Below are positions 8,385 through 19,600 of a DNA stretch of 64,000 nucleotides, one piece after another. The stretch lies in contig NZ_CP064295.1 in NCBI RefSeq assembly GCF_015476115.1, forward strand, positions 1,730,001-1,794,000. The letters are read 5' to 3'. The notes under the pieces were generated by a model, which was given only the letters and a program-made list of their open reading frames with translations, did not search any database and was not told where the DNA came from. Within the stretch, counting starts at the first letter, position 1; each line of letters starts with the position of its first letter. The stretch is from Aegicerativicinus sediminis (GTDB lineage Bacteria; Bacteroidota; Bacteroidia; Flavobacteriales; Flavobacteriaceae). The position numbers and the translations under genes were made by a program.

Positions 8385-11300
8385 TGATTTTAAACACCTT
8401 GGGTTTGTCATCATTTAAGGCGGTGAATATGTAACTGTTTCCGTGCTTATCTCGGATTTTGTCTAGATGTTTTACTTCACCTTTAATAAAAAATCCACTT
8501 TGTTCGTAAGGTTGCCACTCAAAATTATTATTTCCATCTCCTAAAAGAACATGTCCATAACTAGCATCAAGTCTAGAAAATTGAGGACGATATTCATAAT
8601 TATTTCCTCCCATAATTAGATCAATGTTGCCATCGTCATTAATATCGGTGCAGTTAATACCACAGACGCAAGACAATTGAACCTTTGCAGGTAGTTCTTT
8701 TACAGTAAACTTTCCATTACCATTGTTAATTGCTATGATAGATTCAGAATATTTAACCTCTTTAACAATTGTATTTGAAATTATTTCCTCAGGGAATAAT
8801 TCTCGTATACTTTTCGTTGAATACTCGGACGCCTTGAGGTTTTGTTTTTTAAGTGAAACAATTTGACCAACAATGTCTTTTTTTTGGTGTAGGGGATAAT
8901 CCTTTTGGTTTTCAAATTGGGTCATAATTTGTTCAATGGTACCGTTATTATCGAAGTCATTGATCCATAACCTCATTGGAGATTCAATTGATGGTTTGTA
9001 GTGAATATTTTTCCCTTGGTTTCCTATTACTAGATCTAAATCTCCATCATTATCGAAATCTGCAAAGTTTATTGTATTCCACCATCCAGTTAAGCTGTCC
9101 AGTTCTGAATTCTGTTTGCTTAGGCGCCTTCCATTGTTTTTGAAAATTTGAGGGCTTCCCCAATCAGATACTGTAATTAGTTCATTTTTTCCATCACCAT
9201 CTATGTCGAGCCATTTTGCATCAGTTATCATGCCTGAGTTTTTTATATCATAAGCAAATCGCTCAGTGGAATTTTTAAAGGTACCGTTACCTATATTTTC
9301 TAAATATAAATGCTGAGGATTAATACCGTATACTCCAACAACACTTCTACTTCCAATAAAAAGATCGATATCCCCGTCTCCATCTGCATCTTCTGTAGCA
9401 ATTACGGAAACATTGCTGTTGTTAGAGGGTAATTGGATTTCCGATTTTATGAAATTTCCGTTTCCATCGTTTATATATAAACGGTTTTTCATGAAGTTAG
9501 AATTCCCTACTTCATTTCCCCCAGAACCTACGATTAAGTCTAAATCGCCATCATTGTCGGCATCAAAGAATGCTGAAGATGTGTCTTCAAATTCAGCATC
9601 TTCCAAAAAACAATTTTGTTTAACAGGATTAAGTTTTCCGTTTCCAGCATGTAAATAGATAATACCTTGGGAATTTTTGGCTCCTCCTACAAATATATCC
9701 TCATTTCCGTCATTGTTTAAGTCTCCTATTGCCAATGAAGGTCCTTCCTGGGAAACCAAAACATTTAATAACCCTTCGTAATCAAAATCATTATAACTGT
9801 TTTCATTATGGGAGTTTAGATTTTGTTCGTCCAATTGGGTAAGTAAGGTTTGGAGGAGAAACTTGTTATTTTGGGAAACTTTGTAAGGTTCTGTTGCCTC
9901 AGATTGGTTTAATTGTACTGTTTGATTAGCAGATATATTGACAAGTTTGGTTGTTAAATCATTCGGCCAAACAACGCGGATCGAATCAATTTTATTCGCA
10001 GATCCTAATCCAACGGTCATCGGATATTCCATAGAAGATTGAAAACCTCTTGAAGGGATCAATTCTTGCATAATTATCTGATTTCCGAAATAGAGGTAAG
10101 CTTTAGTTCCTATGGCAAACTTATTGCCATTTGCACCTTGAAATTTTAATTTGACGAAATTATTTTCCGAAGTTTCTGAGGTGTTGTTTCTATAAACAAA
10201 TGCCTCCATATTTACGTTGTTAATTACCAAATCTAAGTCGCCGTCATTGTCAAGATCTCCATATGCGGCACCATTTGAAAAACTTGGTTTGCTAAATCCC
10301 CATTGCATAGAGACATCGTTAAACGTTAAGTTCCTTTTGTTGTGATAAGCATAGTTGGGTAATGGATAAATAGGCATTTTGTCTATTATGGAATCTATAG
10401 CTTCTTTCTTTCCAGTTAGGGCCATTTCTTGGATGATTTCATCAGCAAAGAATTCAATAAAATCAAGATCTGTAAGGTCATGATTAATGCCATTTGTAAC
10501 GAAAATGTCCTTAAACCCATCATTGTCCATATCAAACATAAGTGCAGACCAACTCCAATCAGTTGCATCAACTCCACTGAAATAGGCTATTTCAGAAAAA
10601 CTATTATTACCATTGTTTAATTGTAGCGTGTTTTGAATGTACTGTTGGTAAAAATCCTTGGATTGTTTTAACTTAAAAACATTGTAGCCCTCAAACTCCA
10701 TTACCGATTTAACCCTTACGCTTTCCTTTGGTAGCATCTCTGTAACAAAAATGTCAAGATGTGAATCGTTATTTATATCTGCAATATCTACTCCCATTGC
10801 CGAAAGTGACAAATGTGAAGTGTAATCCCTGATTGATTCAGTGAAGGTTCCGTCCTGATTATTTATGTATAAATAATCTCTCTCATAAAAATCATTTGTA
10901 ACATATATATCGGGATAGAGATCGTTATTGACATCTCCGATTTGAACACCTAATCCAAAACCAATTAAACTTCCATAAATACCAGCTTCTTCGCTGACAT
11001 CAGTGAATTTTCCATCTTCATTTTTCATTAATTTATCACCTTGCCCACTCAAAACTTTTGGAACATTAAGCCAATCTTCTGCTCTAACATCTCTTTGTTC
11101 CATATATCCCAATCCATTAACAGGTACATTACTATTGTTTAGGATGTAGGCATCTAAATCCCCATCTTTATCGTAATCAAAAAAAACTGTCTGTATGGTA
11201 AACCCTGAATCAGCTAAATTATATGTTTCTGCACTTTCTGTAAAGGTTAAATCTCCATTATTAATAAACAGATCGTTATCATGATTATTCCCTTCCATTT

Positions 11301-11736
11301 TGCCAGCGTTACTAACATAAATGTCTAGCAGGCCATCATTATTTATATCCACCATATTTACTCCGGTAGACCAAGGTTTTTGACCGCCTACCCCTGCTTT
11401 GTCTGTAATATCCTCAAATTGAAAGTCCCCCTTATTTAGATAAAGTTTATTGGAGGTCATGTTGGCTGTAAAGAAAATATCAGCCAACCCATCATTGTTA
11501 ATGTCTCCTATAGCCACACCCCCTCCATTATAAAAATTACGGTATTTGAAAATATTAAAGTCTTTTTGATTTTCTACCCGATTCAAAAAATCAATTCCCG
11601 TTTCTGCCGAGGATAGTAGGGTAAATAGGGTAGGTTCAAAATTTATATCTTCAATGGATTTGGCTCTTTCCTTTTTGCATGAAAATATCACTAAAACCAA
11701 TAAGCAAAAGACTAAACTGGTGAACGTTTTACTCAT
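8377..11736 (-). CDS. FG-GAP/VCBS repeat lipoprotein with ASPIC/UnbV domain, copy 2
   Basis: 1,119 residues with signal MSKTFTSLVFCLLVLVIFSC (Cys20) followed by KKERAK. Its layout matches its two neighbours: 14 Asp-rich Ca-binding-type motifs, seven before (first DINNDGLAD, seventh DLDNDGDLD) and seven after an ASPIC/UnbV domain at about residues 540-607. The N-terminal block containing FYNGGGVAIGDINNDG is nearly identical in the three copies. A few motifs are degenerate (DVNNDLYPD, DINNDSHLD). Its ATG overlaps the stop of copy 3 as ATGA, and its stop overlaps the start of copy 1. Tandem duplication followed by divergence is the simplest origin. The ligand is unknown. Confidence 0.88.
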   Translation of the reverse strand: MSKTFTSLVFCLLVLVIFSCKKERAKSIEDINFEPTLFTLLSSAETGIDFLNRVENQKDFNIFKYRNFYNGGGVAIGDINNDGLADIFFTANMTSNKLYLNKGDFQFEDITDKAGVGGQKPWSTGVNMVDINNDGLLDIYVSNAGKMEGNNHDNDLFINNGDLTFTESAETYNLADSGFTIQTVFFDYDKDGDLDAYILNNSNVPVNGLGYMEQRDVRAEDWLNVPKVLSGQGDKLMKNEDGKFTDVSEEAGIYGSLIGFGLGVQIGDVNNDLYPDIYVTNDFYERDYLYINNQDGTFTESIRDYTSHLSLSAMGVDIADINNDSHLDIFVTEMLPKESVRVKSVMEFEGYNVFKLKQSKDFYQQYIQNTLQLNNGNNSFSEIAYFSGVDATDWSWSALMFDMDNDGFKDIFVTNGINHDLTDLDFIEFFADEIIQEMALTGKKEAIDSIIDKMPIYPLPNYAYHNKRNLTFNDVSMQWGFSKPSFSNGAAYGDLDNDGDLDLVINNVNMEAFVYRNNTSETSENNFVKLKFQGANGNKFAIGTKAYLYFGNQIIMQELIPSRGFQSSMEYPMTVGLGSANKIDSIRVVWPNDLTTKLVNISANQTVQLNQSEATEPYKVSQNNKFLLQTLLTQLDEQNLNSHNENSYNDFDYEGLLNVLVSQEGPSLAIGDLNNDGNEDIFVGGAKNSQGIIYLHAGNGKLNPVKQNCFLEDAEFEDTSSAFFDADNDGDLDLIVGSGGNEVGNSNFMKNRLYINDGNGNFIKSEIQLPSNNSNVSVIATEDADGDGDIDLFIGSRSVVGVYGINPQHLYLENIGNGTFKNSTERFAYDIKNSGMITDAKWLDIDGDGKNELITVSDWGSPQIFKNNGRRLSKQNSELDSLTGWWNTINFADFDNDGDLDLVIGNQGKNIHYKPSIESPMRLWINDFDNNGTIEQIMTQFENQKDYPLHQKKDIVGQIVSLKKQNLKASEYSTKSIRELFPEEIISNTIVKEVKYSESIIAINNGNGKFTVKELPAKVQLSCVCGINCTDINDDGNIDLIMGGNNYEYRPQFSRLDASYGHVLLGDGNNNFEWQPYEQSGFFIKGEVKHLDKIRDKHGNSYIFTALNDDKPKVFKINE

Positions 11737-14700
11737 TTTTTTGGCAATGCAATGTTTAACAATAATGGTTTTTCATTATTCCTGCCCACAATCATTAATG
11801 GTTTGTTTTTTACGGTGATAAGATTCAACGAGCGGCCAGCACCTTGAATGAAAAAACCAGTATTAGAGACCGATTCAAAACCAGTCTTTTGGTTGTTTAT
11901 TAATAGTTCGCCTTTAGAAGCGTCTAATCTACCCAATTGGGTGCTGATTTCATAATTATTGCCTGTTAAAAAAAGATCTAAGTAACCGTCCTTATTGAAA
12001 TCGTAAGATAAAATGTCATTAATTGATGAAATTTGTGCTTGCAAGGGCAGCAATTCTTTTGAAAAATGCCCATCACCATCATTTTTAAAAATACAGCTAC
12101 CCAATTCGTATACCTTTTTCTTTTTTGATTTTTTGATTTTGTCACTTCCTAATATACTTTCTATAGTTGCGTCGGCATAGTCTGAATAGGTGAGATATTC
12201 CTTATTGGTATAAGGTAAGCTTTTGGAGAGGTCTTCTTTTGATGCAAATAAGGTTTCCTCCCCATTAAAAAAGTAACTCACAAGTGGGTCTACTTTTCCA
12301 TTATTGTCAAAATCATAAGAATATAGGGTGATAGGAAATTCAATTGAGGCTTTAAGGAGTGAATTTAACCCCCAATTACCTACGGCCAAATCCAAATCTC
12401 CATCAAGGTCAATATCCAAGACTTCAATACTATTCCACCAACCATTTGTATTTTCTAATCCATTTTTGGATGAAAGCATAAATGTTTTTCCATCAAATAA
12501 GAATACTGAAACGGGCATCCAATGACCAACAACAATTAAATCCACCAATCCATCATTATTTACATCAGCAAACAATTGGTCTTTTACATTTCCTATTGTA
12601 ATTAATTCTGGTGCTATTTCTTTTGTGACATCCACCAATTTTTTCCCTTCTATATTTTGAAAAATGTATTGTCTTGGAGACTTGCCGTAAGTTAAATCTA
12701 TTGCATCGCAGGATATAAAAATGTCTTGATATCCATCACTATTAAAATCACAGACTTTAATAGATGAGGCATTCATCGATTGGTTTTTAAACAAGCTCGA
12801 ATCAAAAAGTAGATTTCCATTTTTATTCCAATATAATCTGGGCTGTAAAGGGATTCCATCAGAAAATTCATTTCCCCCACTTACAACTATTAAATCCTTG
12901 AAACCATCATTGTCTAAATCTGAAAAAACCGCATCTATGTCTTCATGGAGTCTAAATTCTGAAAATGCATTTTCATGAACATTTTTAAAGCCTTGTGCGG
13001 TTTGTTCAAGTAGGGCAGAGGGTTGACCTTTGGCTCCTGTAATGAAAATGTCTTCCAATCCATCATTATTATAATCCGAAACTGTAACATTCGGCCCTTC
13101 ATTTGAATTTACCATTGGTATCAAAGGGTCGCGATTAAAATCGATCGTTGTTTTTTCACTATGAGAATAGGGTAACGTTATTTCAGATTTATTCAATAAA
13201 GGCTCATTATAAATAGACCTTGGTTTTTTAGCTCCTTGATTATTGTTATAACTCAGAGTTAGGTTTTGGTTAGCCGGAATATTTTTTAAAACCTGATAGT
13301 TTCCATCCGACCAAGTGACGAGTAAACTGTCGATTTCTGTATGATTACCAATCCCGAAATGTAAAGACGGGGCTACTGCAGAAAGATAACCTCGGCTAAG
13401 GTAGTTTTCCTTAATCCAATGTAGATTATTTGTGAATAATTCAACTTTACACCCAATTCCCAAAGTATTATTCCCAGAACCTTCAAAGTCAATAGTTATA
13501 TAATTGTTTTTATTAAGTTGGTTAGAATTGTTTTTAAGGACAAAGGCCTCTTCATTAACATTATTTACAACCACATCTAAATCCCCATCGTTATCTAAAT
13601 CAACATAAATACTACCATTGCTGTATGAATCTGGTAAAGAAGCCCAATGGTCTGTGCTATTTTCAAAAAGAGCATTTTTTAAATTTCTGTAGAAGTAGTT
13701 TTTAGTTTTTTTCTTTGGAAGTTTTTCTATCAATTTTAAGTCCTCTTCCGTCATGCCCTTATTTATCCTATTTTGAATGGCATCGTTAGAAATGAATTTT
13801 ATAAAATCCATATCATTTGTTGCGCCGAAAATGCCATTAGTAATATGAATATCGTTCCAACCATCATTGTCAAAATCGGCAATAAGTGGGCTCCATGACC
13901 ATTCCGTAGCGGCTATACCACTTTGAAATGCAATTTCACTGAAATTGCCATCACCTCTATTTAGATTTAAAGAGTTCTGCATATACTGTGGAGAATAACC
14001 GTTTTTTAAATAACCTTGGTAAATTTGATAGTTATACTCTTGAGCAGAAGTTTTGTAGGTGGTTAAATCTTCAGGAAGCATATCCATTGATATAATATCA
14101 ATTTGTCCGTCATTATTTATATCACCTAAATCATTACCCATAGAAAAGTGGGTAGTGTGTCCTAAAGGATTATTGCTTGTATGGATAATCTCTTTAAAAC
14201 TCCCATTCTTATTGTTTATATAGAGATAGTCATTTTCAAAAAAGTCGTTGCCGACATAGATATCAGGAAAATCGTCATTATTAATGTCACCAAATCCTAG
14301 TCCCAGCCCGTAGCCTATAATACTTTGATAAATGCCAGCCTCTTCACTTTTATCTATGAATTTGCCATTTATGTTCTCCATTAACCTATCGCCAAATTGA
14401 GAATCGCCCAATTTGCGTTTACTACCTTTACCGTAGGTTCTGTTAGGATGGACGGAGTGAGTTAATAAAAATAAATCAAGATCACCATCTCTATCGTAAT
14501 CTAAAAAACCAGCTTGTGTAGATAGCGTAGATAAGTCAAGGCCATATTCTTTAGAGAGTTCATTGAAATGAGGTATTCCTTTTTCATCATTTCCTTGATT
14601 GACAAATAACAAATTATGGTCTTCCTTAAACTGTTTATAATTTCCCAGTTTGGATATGTAGATATCTAACAACCCATCATTATTTATATCCACTGTCGTT

Positions 14701-15053
14701 ACCCCAGTTGTCCACCCAGAACTATTACTAATTCCTGCCAAATTGGTTATATCATCAAAGGAAAAAAATCCTTTGTTAAGATATAGTTTGTCTTCTGTTT
14801 GGTTTGCAGTAAAGTATAAATCTATTAGGCCATCATTGTTGAAATCACCAGCAGCTACACCGCCACCATTATAGAAATAGAGATAATTTAAAATGTTAAA
14901 TTCCGCCTTGCTCTTAAGCGTATTTTTAAAATCTATTTTGGTTTCTGAGGAGGGGAGAAGGCTAAAAAGTTTTATGTCTGACTTTGATTGTTTTTCAGAT
15001 TCACAGCCGAATATACTAATGGCAATGATAATATAGAAAGCTTTTTTGATCAC
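11733..15053 (-). CDS. FG-GAP/VCBS repeat lipoprotein with ASPIC/UnbV domain, copy 3
   Basis: 1,106 residues, lipoprotein signal MIKKAFYIIIAISIFGC (Cys17) followed by ESEKQ. It has 14 Asp-rich motifs, seven before (first DFNNDGLID) and seven after (first DYNNDGLED) an ASPIC/UnbV domain at about residues 530-600. It is the first of the three paralogues to be transcribed, 95 bases after susD with a terminator-like hairpin in the gap. In B. thetaiotaomicron the matching place after susD holds the glycan-binding lipoproteins SusE and SusF, so a surface ligand-binding role is reasonable but unproven. The family resembles eukaryotic CRTAC1 in domain content. Confidence 0.88.
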   Translation of the reverse strand: MIKKAFYIIIAISIFGCESEKQSKSDIKLFSLLPSSETKIDFKNTLKSKAEFNILNYLYFYNGGGVAAGDFNNDGLIDLYFTANQTEDKLYLNKGFFSFDDITNLAGISNSSGWTTGVTTVDINNDGLLDIYISKLGNYKQFKEDHNLLFVNQGNDEKGIPHFNELSKEYGLDLSTLSTQAGFLDYDRDGDLDLFLLTHSVHPNRTYGKGSKRKLGDSQFGDRLMENINGKFIDKSEEAGIYQSIIGYGLGLGFGDINNDDFPDIYVGNDFFENDYLYINNKNGSFKEIIHTSNNPLGHTTHFSMGNDLGDINNDGQIDIISMDMLPEDLTTYKTSAQEYNYQIYQGYLKNGYSPQYMQNSLNLNRGDGNFSEIAFQSGIAATEWSWSPLIADFDNDGWNDIHITNGIFGATNDMDFIKFISNDAIQNRINKGMTEEDLKLIEKLPKKKTKNYFYRNLKNALFENSTDHWASLPDSYSNGSIYVDLDNDGDLDVVVNNVNEEAFVLKNNSNQLNKNNYITIDFEGSGNNTLGIGCKVELFTNNLHWIKENYLSRGYLSAVAPSLHFGIGNHTEIDSLLVTWSDGNYQVLKNIPANQNLTLSYNNNQGAKKPRSIYNEPLLNKSEITLPYSHSEKTTIDFNRDPLIPMVNSNEGPNVTVSDYNNDGLEDIFITGAKGQPSALLEQTAQGFKNVHENAFSEFRLHEDIDAVFSDLDNDGFKDLIVVSGGNEFSDGIPLQPRLYWNKNGNLLFDSSLFKNQSMNASSIKVCDFNSDGYQDIFISCDAIDLTYGKSPRQYIFQNIEGKKLVDVTKEIAPELITIGNVKDQLFADVNNDGLVDLIVVGHWMPVSVFLFDGKTFMLSSKNGLENTNGWWNSIEVLDIDLDGDLDLAVGNWGLNSLLKASIEFPITLYSYDFDNNGKVDPLVSYFFNGEETLFASKEDLSKSLPYTNKEYLTYSDYADATIESILGSDKIKKSKKKKVYELGSCIFKNDGDGHFSKELLPLQAQISSINDILSYDFNKDGYLDLFLTGNNYEISTQLGRLDASKGELLINNQKTGFESVSNTGFFIQGAGRSLNLITVKNKPLMIVGRNNEKPLLLNIALPKK

Positions 15054-15097
15054 GGAAGGAATAATTCCTAATTAGAGTAAATGGAAATATATGGAAT

Positions 15098-15130
15098 AAA
15101 AACAGGCTATCCATTGGATAACCTGTTTTT
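15098..15130 (-). terminator. Terminator-like hairpin between susD and the propeller genes
   Basis: A stem of 15 bases a side (15098-15112 with 15116-15130, one internal mismatch, three-base loop) lies in the 95-base gap after the susD stop. Read on the minus strand, the right arm ends in a run of five T. In many susC/susD operons a partial terminator here keeps susCD transcript levels above those of downstream genes. That this one is only partial is an inference from the tight gene order beyond it. Confidence 0.7.
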
Positions 15131-15148
15131 ATAATTTAAGCCTATTAA

Positions 15149-16672
15149 TTAATATCCTGGATTTTGAACCAAATTAGGATTAGTGGTTAGAGCAGCTGTT
15201 GGTATCGGATACAAATTCTTTGTATCATCCCCATCCACTTCTTTGTAAGACCATGGATTTGTAAATTGACCAAAACGGATCAAATCGTTACGTCGCCAAC
15301 CTTCAGCATAAAGTTCTCTTCCTCTCTCATCTAATAATTGTTGTTCTCCAACGCTTCCTAAAGGTGATGCACCTCTAATAGATCTTAATTCATTTACCAA
15401 TGCGGTTGGATCACCTCCCATGCGCATCATAGCCTCTGCTTTCATCAAATGGGCATCTGAATATCTAAAAAGAATCCTATGGCCTGCATAGGCCCCATTT
15501 TCTGGATGATACTTTATGACCCTAATTCCCGTCCTTTCATCATTTCCTAAAAGTCCAGGTAATTCCTTCGTAAAGATTAAAGGGTTTCCTGGTCTATCTT
15601 TTAATTCGGCACCAGAAGCGTCATATTGTTGGCCAATTAAAAACCCGTAACCAATCCCATAGTGAGATCCGTCTTTAGGAACATAACCTCTTCTTTCTTC
15701 TTGGCCATCTCCTATATAGTTAGAATTTGCACTCCCTTCGAATTTATCATAAAATTCAGCAATGGTAGTCCAGCCATTCCATCCACCACCAGTATTATCT
15801 GGAGTAATTTGGTTATAGTGCAAACCATTCCATATTAAGTTTCCTGCACTAGAAGTAGTGAAATAAATGGTTTCAGAATCAACGGCATCTGTAAATAGGT
15901 CAAAGTATCCAGATTGCAAGTCAAAGCCAGCCGCGTGAATAGCATCAACTAAATTAACCACTTGTTGCATATCTGCATTGTCTGGGCTTCCAGATCCGTT
16001 ATAGACATGCTTATTAAGTAAAATTTTAGCCAATAAAAATTGGGCTCCTTCTTTGGTTGCTTTATTGGATCCTCCCGCTGGAGCTGAAGGCAATAAATTA
16101 ATGGCTTGATTTAAATCATCAATTATAAAATTCAAAGACTCAGTTCTGCTCATCACCATTGGAGTTGCATCAATTGCATCATCAACATTACGGAATGGCT
16201 GTTGACCAAAAAGATCCATTATTTGGTACATACTGTAAGCCCTTAAGAATCGTGCTTCTCCTTCCTGTTGTGAGGTTGGATTACTCCTGCTGTCAATTAT
16301 AGCGGTGGTATTGAAAACATTTTTATTCATGTTATTCCATGTGGCATTAACATAAGAATGGTTTGCATTCCATGTATGAGAATGTAATGTTCTCCAAACT
16401 CCGTTATCTCCCCAGTCAGTTCCCCTTGTAGCTACAAGAAATTCATCGGTACTGACTTCAAGTAAGGCATATAAGTCCGCTTGATTTTCAATTTGTCCTC
16501 TGAGGTCGTTATACACTGTATTTAAAACTCCCGCAGCATCCACTCCAGAAAAATCTCCAGATTGTTCACTGAAAATGGAATCCGTCTCTTCAATTTCTAA
16601 ATCTGAGCAACTAGCAAAGAAAATTGTTAGAAGCACAAATGTTACGTGTTTAATAAATTTTATTCTCTTCAT
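15149..16672 (-). CDS. SusD/RagB-family outer-membrane glycan-binding lipoprotein
   Basis: 507 residues with a lipoprotein signal ending FFASC (Cys22). It binds oligosaccharide at the cell surface and works as the lid of the SusC channel. Family marks include the N-terminal TPR-like helical part, a segment of the type EARFLRAYSMYQIMDLFGQQPF, the later HLMKAEAMMRMGG helix, and the typical C-terminus EGWRRNDLIRFG ... NLYPIPTAALTTNPNLVQNPGY. The gene starts 12 bases after the susC stop and is followed by a terminator-like hairpin. The substrate cannot be read from SusD; the GH97 further down suggests an alpha-glucoside. Confidence 0.95.
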   Translation of the reverse strand: MKRIKFIKHVTFVLLTIFFASCSDLEIEETDSIFSEQSGDFSGVDAAGVLNTVYNDLRGQIENQADLYALLEVSTDEFLVATRGTDWGDNGVWRTLHSHTWNANHSYVNATWNNMNKNVFNTTAIIDSRSNPTSQQEGEARFLRAYSMYQIMDLFGQQPFRNVDDAIDATPMVMSRTESLNFIIDDLNQAINLLPSAPAGGSNKATKEGAQFLLAKILLNKHVYNGSGSPDNADMQQVVNLVDAIHAAGFDLQSGYFDLFTDAVDSETIYFTTSSAGNLIWNGLHYNQITPDNTGGGWNGWTTIAEFYDKFEGSANSNYIGDGQEERRGYVPKDGSHYGIGYGFLIGQQYDASGAELKDRPGNPLIFTKELPGLLGNDERTGIRVIKYHPENGAYAGHRILFRYSDAHLMKAEAMMRMGGDPTALVNELRSIRGASPLGSVGEQQLLDERGRELYAEGWRRNDLIRFGQFTNPWSYKEVDGDDTKNLYPIPTAALTTNPNLVQNPGY

Positions 16673-16684
16673 TTTTCAATTTTT

Positions 16685-19600
16685 TTAAAAAGTTGCGCTT
16701 AGCCCTAAGGTTATCGTTCTTGGTCTCGGAAAACTCGTATAATCAATTCCCAAAGATGGAAGATCATTCAAAGGCTTACTTACGTTAACCTCTGGATCTA
16801 AACCAGAATAATCCGTAATTACAAATAAATTTTGGCCAGTTAAGGATATTCTAAAGCTATCAAATACACTGTCTTCGACAGGAACTTGGTAGGCTAAACT
16901 TAGTGTTTGCATACGAATAAAGTCACCTTTTTCTAAAAATCTAGTGGATACATCCGGAGCGTTTGCCGGTGATTCACCATTAGTTAATACATCTTTGGTT
17001 ACGTTTTTACCTCCATTAATAATACCTGCAGTAAAGAATGCGTTAGCCGAATTGTTGTAAATATATTGCCCAAATTGTCCTGTAAGGAAAGCATCAAGAC
17101 TCCATCGTTTATAAGTTAACGTAGTATTAAAACCAGCATTTACTTTTGGGAGAGCAGATTTCCCTACCAATTCTTGAACATCTCCGTTAGGATAAATACT
17201 AATACCATTACTATCAAAACCGCCAAATTCTCTTAGGAAATACGAAAATAGAGGTTCACCATCTGTTAAAACCTGTGCAAATGCTCCAGTTAAACCATTT
17301 CCGTTAATATCTCCAGTGTTTATCTGTCCCTGGAAGTCTTGAACCTCATTTTTGTTGTATGAAATATTAAATCCTGCAGTCCAGAAAAGATCTTCCTGTT
17401 GAATTACATCGTAATTTATTGAAAATTCTGCTCCATAATTTATAACACTGGCATCGATGTTGGAAAAGTTAAAATCCTGTGGTGAAGGTGCAGCAGTTGC
17501 GGATTTTAACAATAAATCTGCCGTGCTTTTATAATAAAGATCAAGGGAACCACTTAATCGATCATTTCCAAATCCATAATCAATACCAAAATTGTATTGG
17601 GTTGTTTCTTCCCATTTAAGATCTGCATCTGGGTATGATTGAATAGCTAATCCAGGAACATCAACGTTTCCGCTGTTCTGAATTCCGGGTGCTGCGTAGC
17701 GTTGTCTAAACAGATAATTTCCATATCCAAGACCGTCTTGAGATCCTGTAATCCCAAAACCGAGCCTTAATTTTAAGGTTGAAACACTCTCCCCTATAAA
17801 ATCTTCTTCATGCATTTTCCAAGCAAATGCTGCAGATGGAAACCAACCATATTTATCATTTGGTCCAAATCTTGTTGAACCATCCACTCTTAAAGTAGCT
17901 GTAAATAAATATTTATTGGCGATTGTATAATTAGCTCTTGTAAAGTACGATTGCAATTCGTCTGTGTAGTCAAAACGATCATAAGTAAATGATGTTAAGC
18001 TTGCGCCATTCGGAACACTTAAACCGGTTTGAGAATCTGCAAAAAGCCTATTAACTGCTAACCCTGATAAATTTGGAGCATACATTGCTTGTTGAAAATC
18101 TCCGCTTACAGCCCCTAGGACCCTACTTCTTGTTGCATTGATTTGATCTTGCATACGCGAATGACTTGAGGAACTAAACCCAAATCCAACTGAAGTATTT
18201 CCATAGCGTTGAAAACTTTGATAAGAATATCCAACTAATATTTCAAGATTAGAATTTTCGAATTCCTTGGTATAATTTAATGTTGCATCTAAAAGTTCAT
18301 TTTTTGTATTTACAACACTATAAGCTCCTTTTCCAAATCCGGGAACTCCATTGTTAATACCTACCGTAGCTGCGTTTAATGTTTGGTAGCGATTGCCTTT
18401 AGATTCATCATAACCCAAAGCAATTTTAGCAGTTAAATTTGGTAGGATACTATATTCAACGGATCCATTAACTAAAATTCTATCGGTATCCGCCACATCT
18501 CGGTAGGATTCTAATAAGTTCGCAGGATTTAATTCTGCACCTCCGGGATCAAATGTTGGGTCATTTGGCCAAGTTGGGTTTGCAAAATAGGCTGCTGCAA
18601 TCAAATCTCCCTGTGCGGGTGCTGTATTACCTATAAAAGGGGTTTCATCATTAACTCGAGAAATAGTACCATTTAAGTCTATTTTTAATTTGTCATCAAA
18701 AAGACGTTGACGGAAATTTAATCGGCCAGTAATTCTTTCTTGTGAAGAATTAACCATAATACCTTGTTGATTTTGGTACCCAAAGGAAGCTCTAACATTA
18801 CCTGAGCCATAATTTTGGGAATAAGCCAAATCCACTATTGGAGAAATTGTATGTCGAGTGATAACATCTTGCCAATCGGTATTGTTGCCAAAATCACGAT
18901 CATCAGGGTTATTGCCATATTGTGCAATAGCTCCCAAATATTCATTTCTATCCAACAGATCAAATTCATTAGCAGGAGTTGCACTTGCAAAGCTAGCATT
19001 TACTTCCCATTTACCTCCAGTAGATCCTTTACGTCCAGATTTTGTTGTGATTAAAACGACACCATTTGCACCACGTGATCCATAAATTGCAGTTGCGGAA
19101 GCATCTTTCAAGATACTAATACTTTCAATATCATTTGGATTAAGGAAGTTGAGAGGATTCCTAGCAGAAGTGGCCCCACCTCCCAAATCTGTTCCGGCAC
19201 CTTGAGTATCATCCGCGGCCAATGGGATACCATCAACAACGAATAAAGGGTTATTATTAGATCGTACAGAGGCTGTACCTCTAATCCGAATATTCACTCC
19301 TGCTCCAGGTTCACCACTTGCTTGTGTTATTTGTACCCCAGCGGTTTTACCTTGGATTAATTGTTCTGGGGAGGATATAACTCCCTTTTGGAAATTTTCT
19401 GAACTTACAACATCAACAGCACCTGTGGCATCTTTCACGGCCTGGGTACCATAACCAATCACCACCACCTCATCAAGGATCGCTGCATCTTCCGCCATAG
19501 TAACATTAATTGAAGTCCTTCCATTTACTGGAATTTCTTGAGTTTGGTAACCCAGGAAGCTGAATACCAAAACGGCATCATCTGATACGTCAATAGTATA

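Larger units (their letters stand above)
5148..15053 (-). repeat. Tandem triplication of ~3.3-kb propeller lipoprotein genes
   Basis: Three adjacent genes encode paralogues of 1,078, 1,119 and 1,106 residues with the same order of parts: lipobox, seven Asp-rich motifs, ASPIC/UnbV domain, seven Asp-rich motifs. Corresponding motifs can be matched one to one between the copies by eye. The third motif is DYDxDGDLD and the seventh DLDNDGDLD in all three. The copies have diverged at DNA level; I saw no long identical stretch. Confidence 0.8.

Noticed and set aside
8385-8414. Upstream ATG of propeller copy 1
   Set aside because: It would add ten residues before a clean lipoprotein signal and lengthen the overlap with copy 2 to 38 bases.
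5148-15053. Regular Asp-motif DNA as CRISPR or satellite-type repeat
   Set aside because: The repeat is at protein level; DNA units differ in length and sequence and have no constant spacers.
18815-19085. Two plus-strand frames opposite susC
   Set aside because: Overlapping each other and antisense to a conserved barrel protein; composition follows the susC codons.
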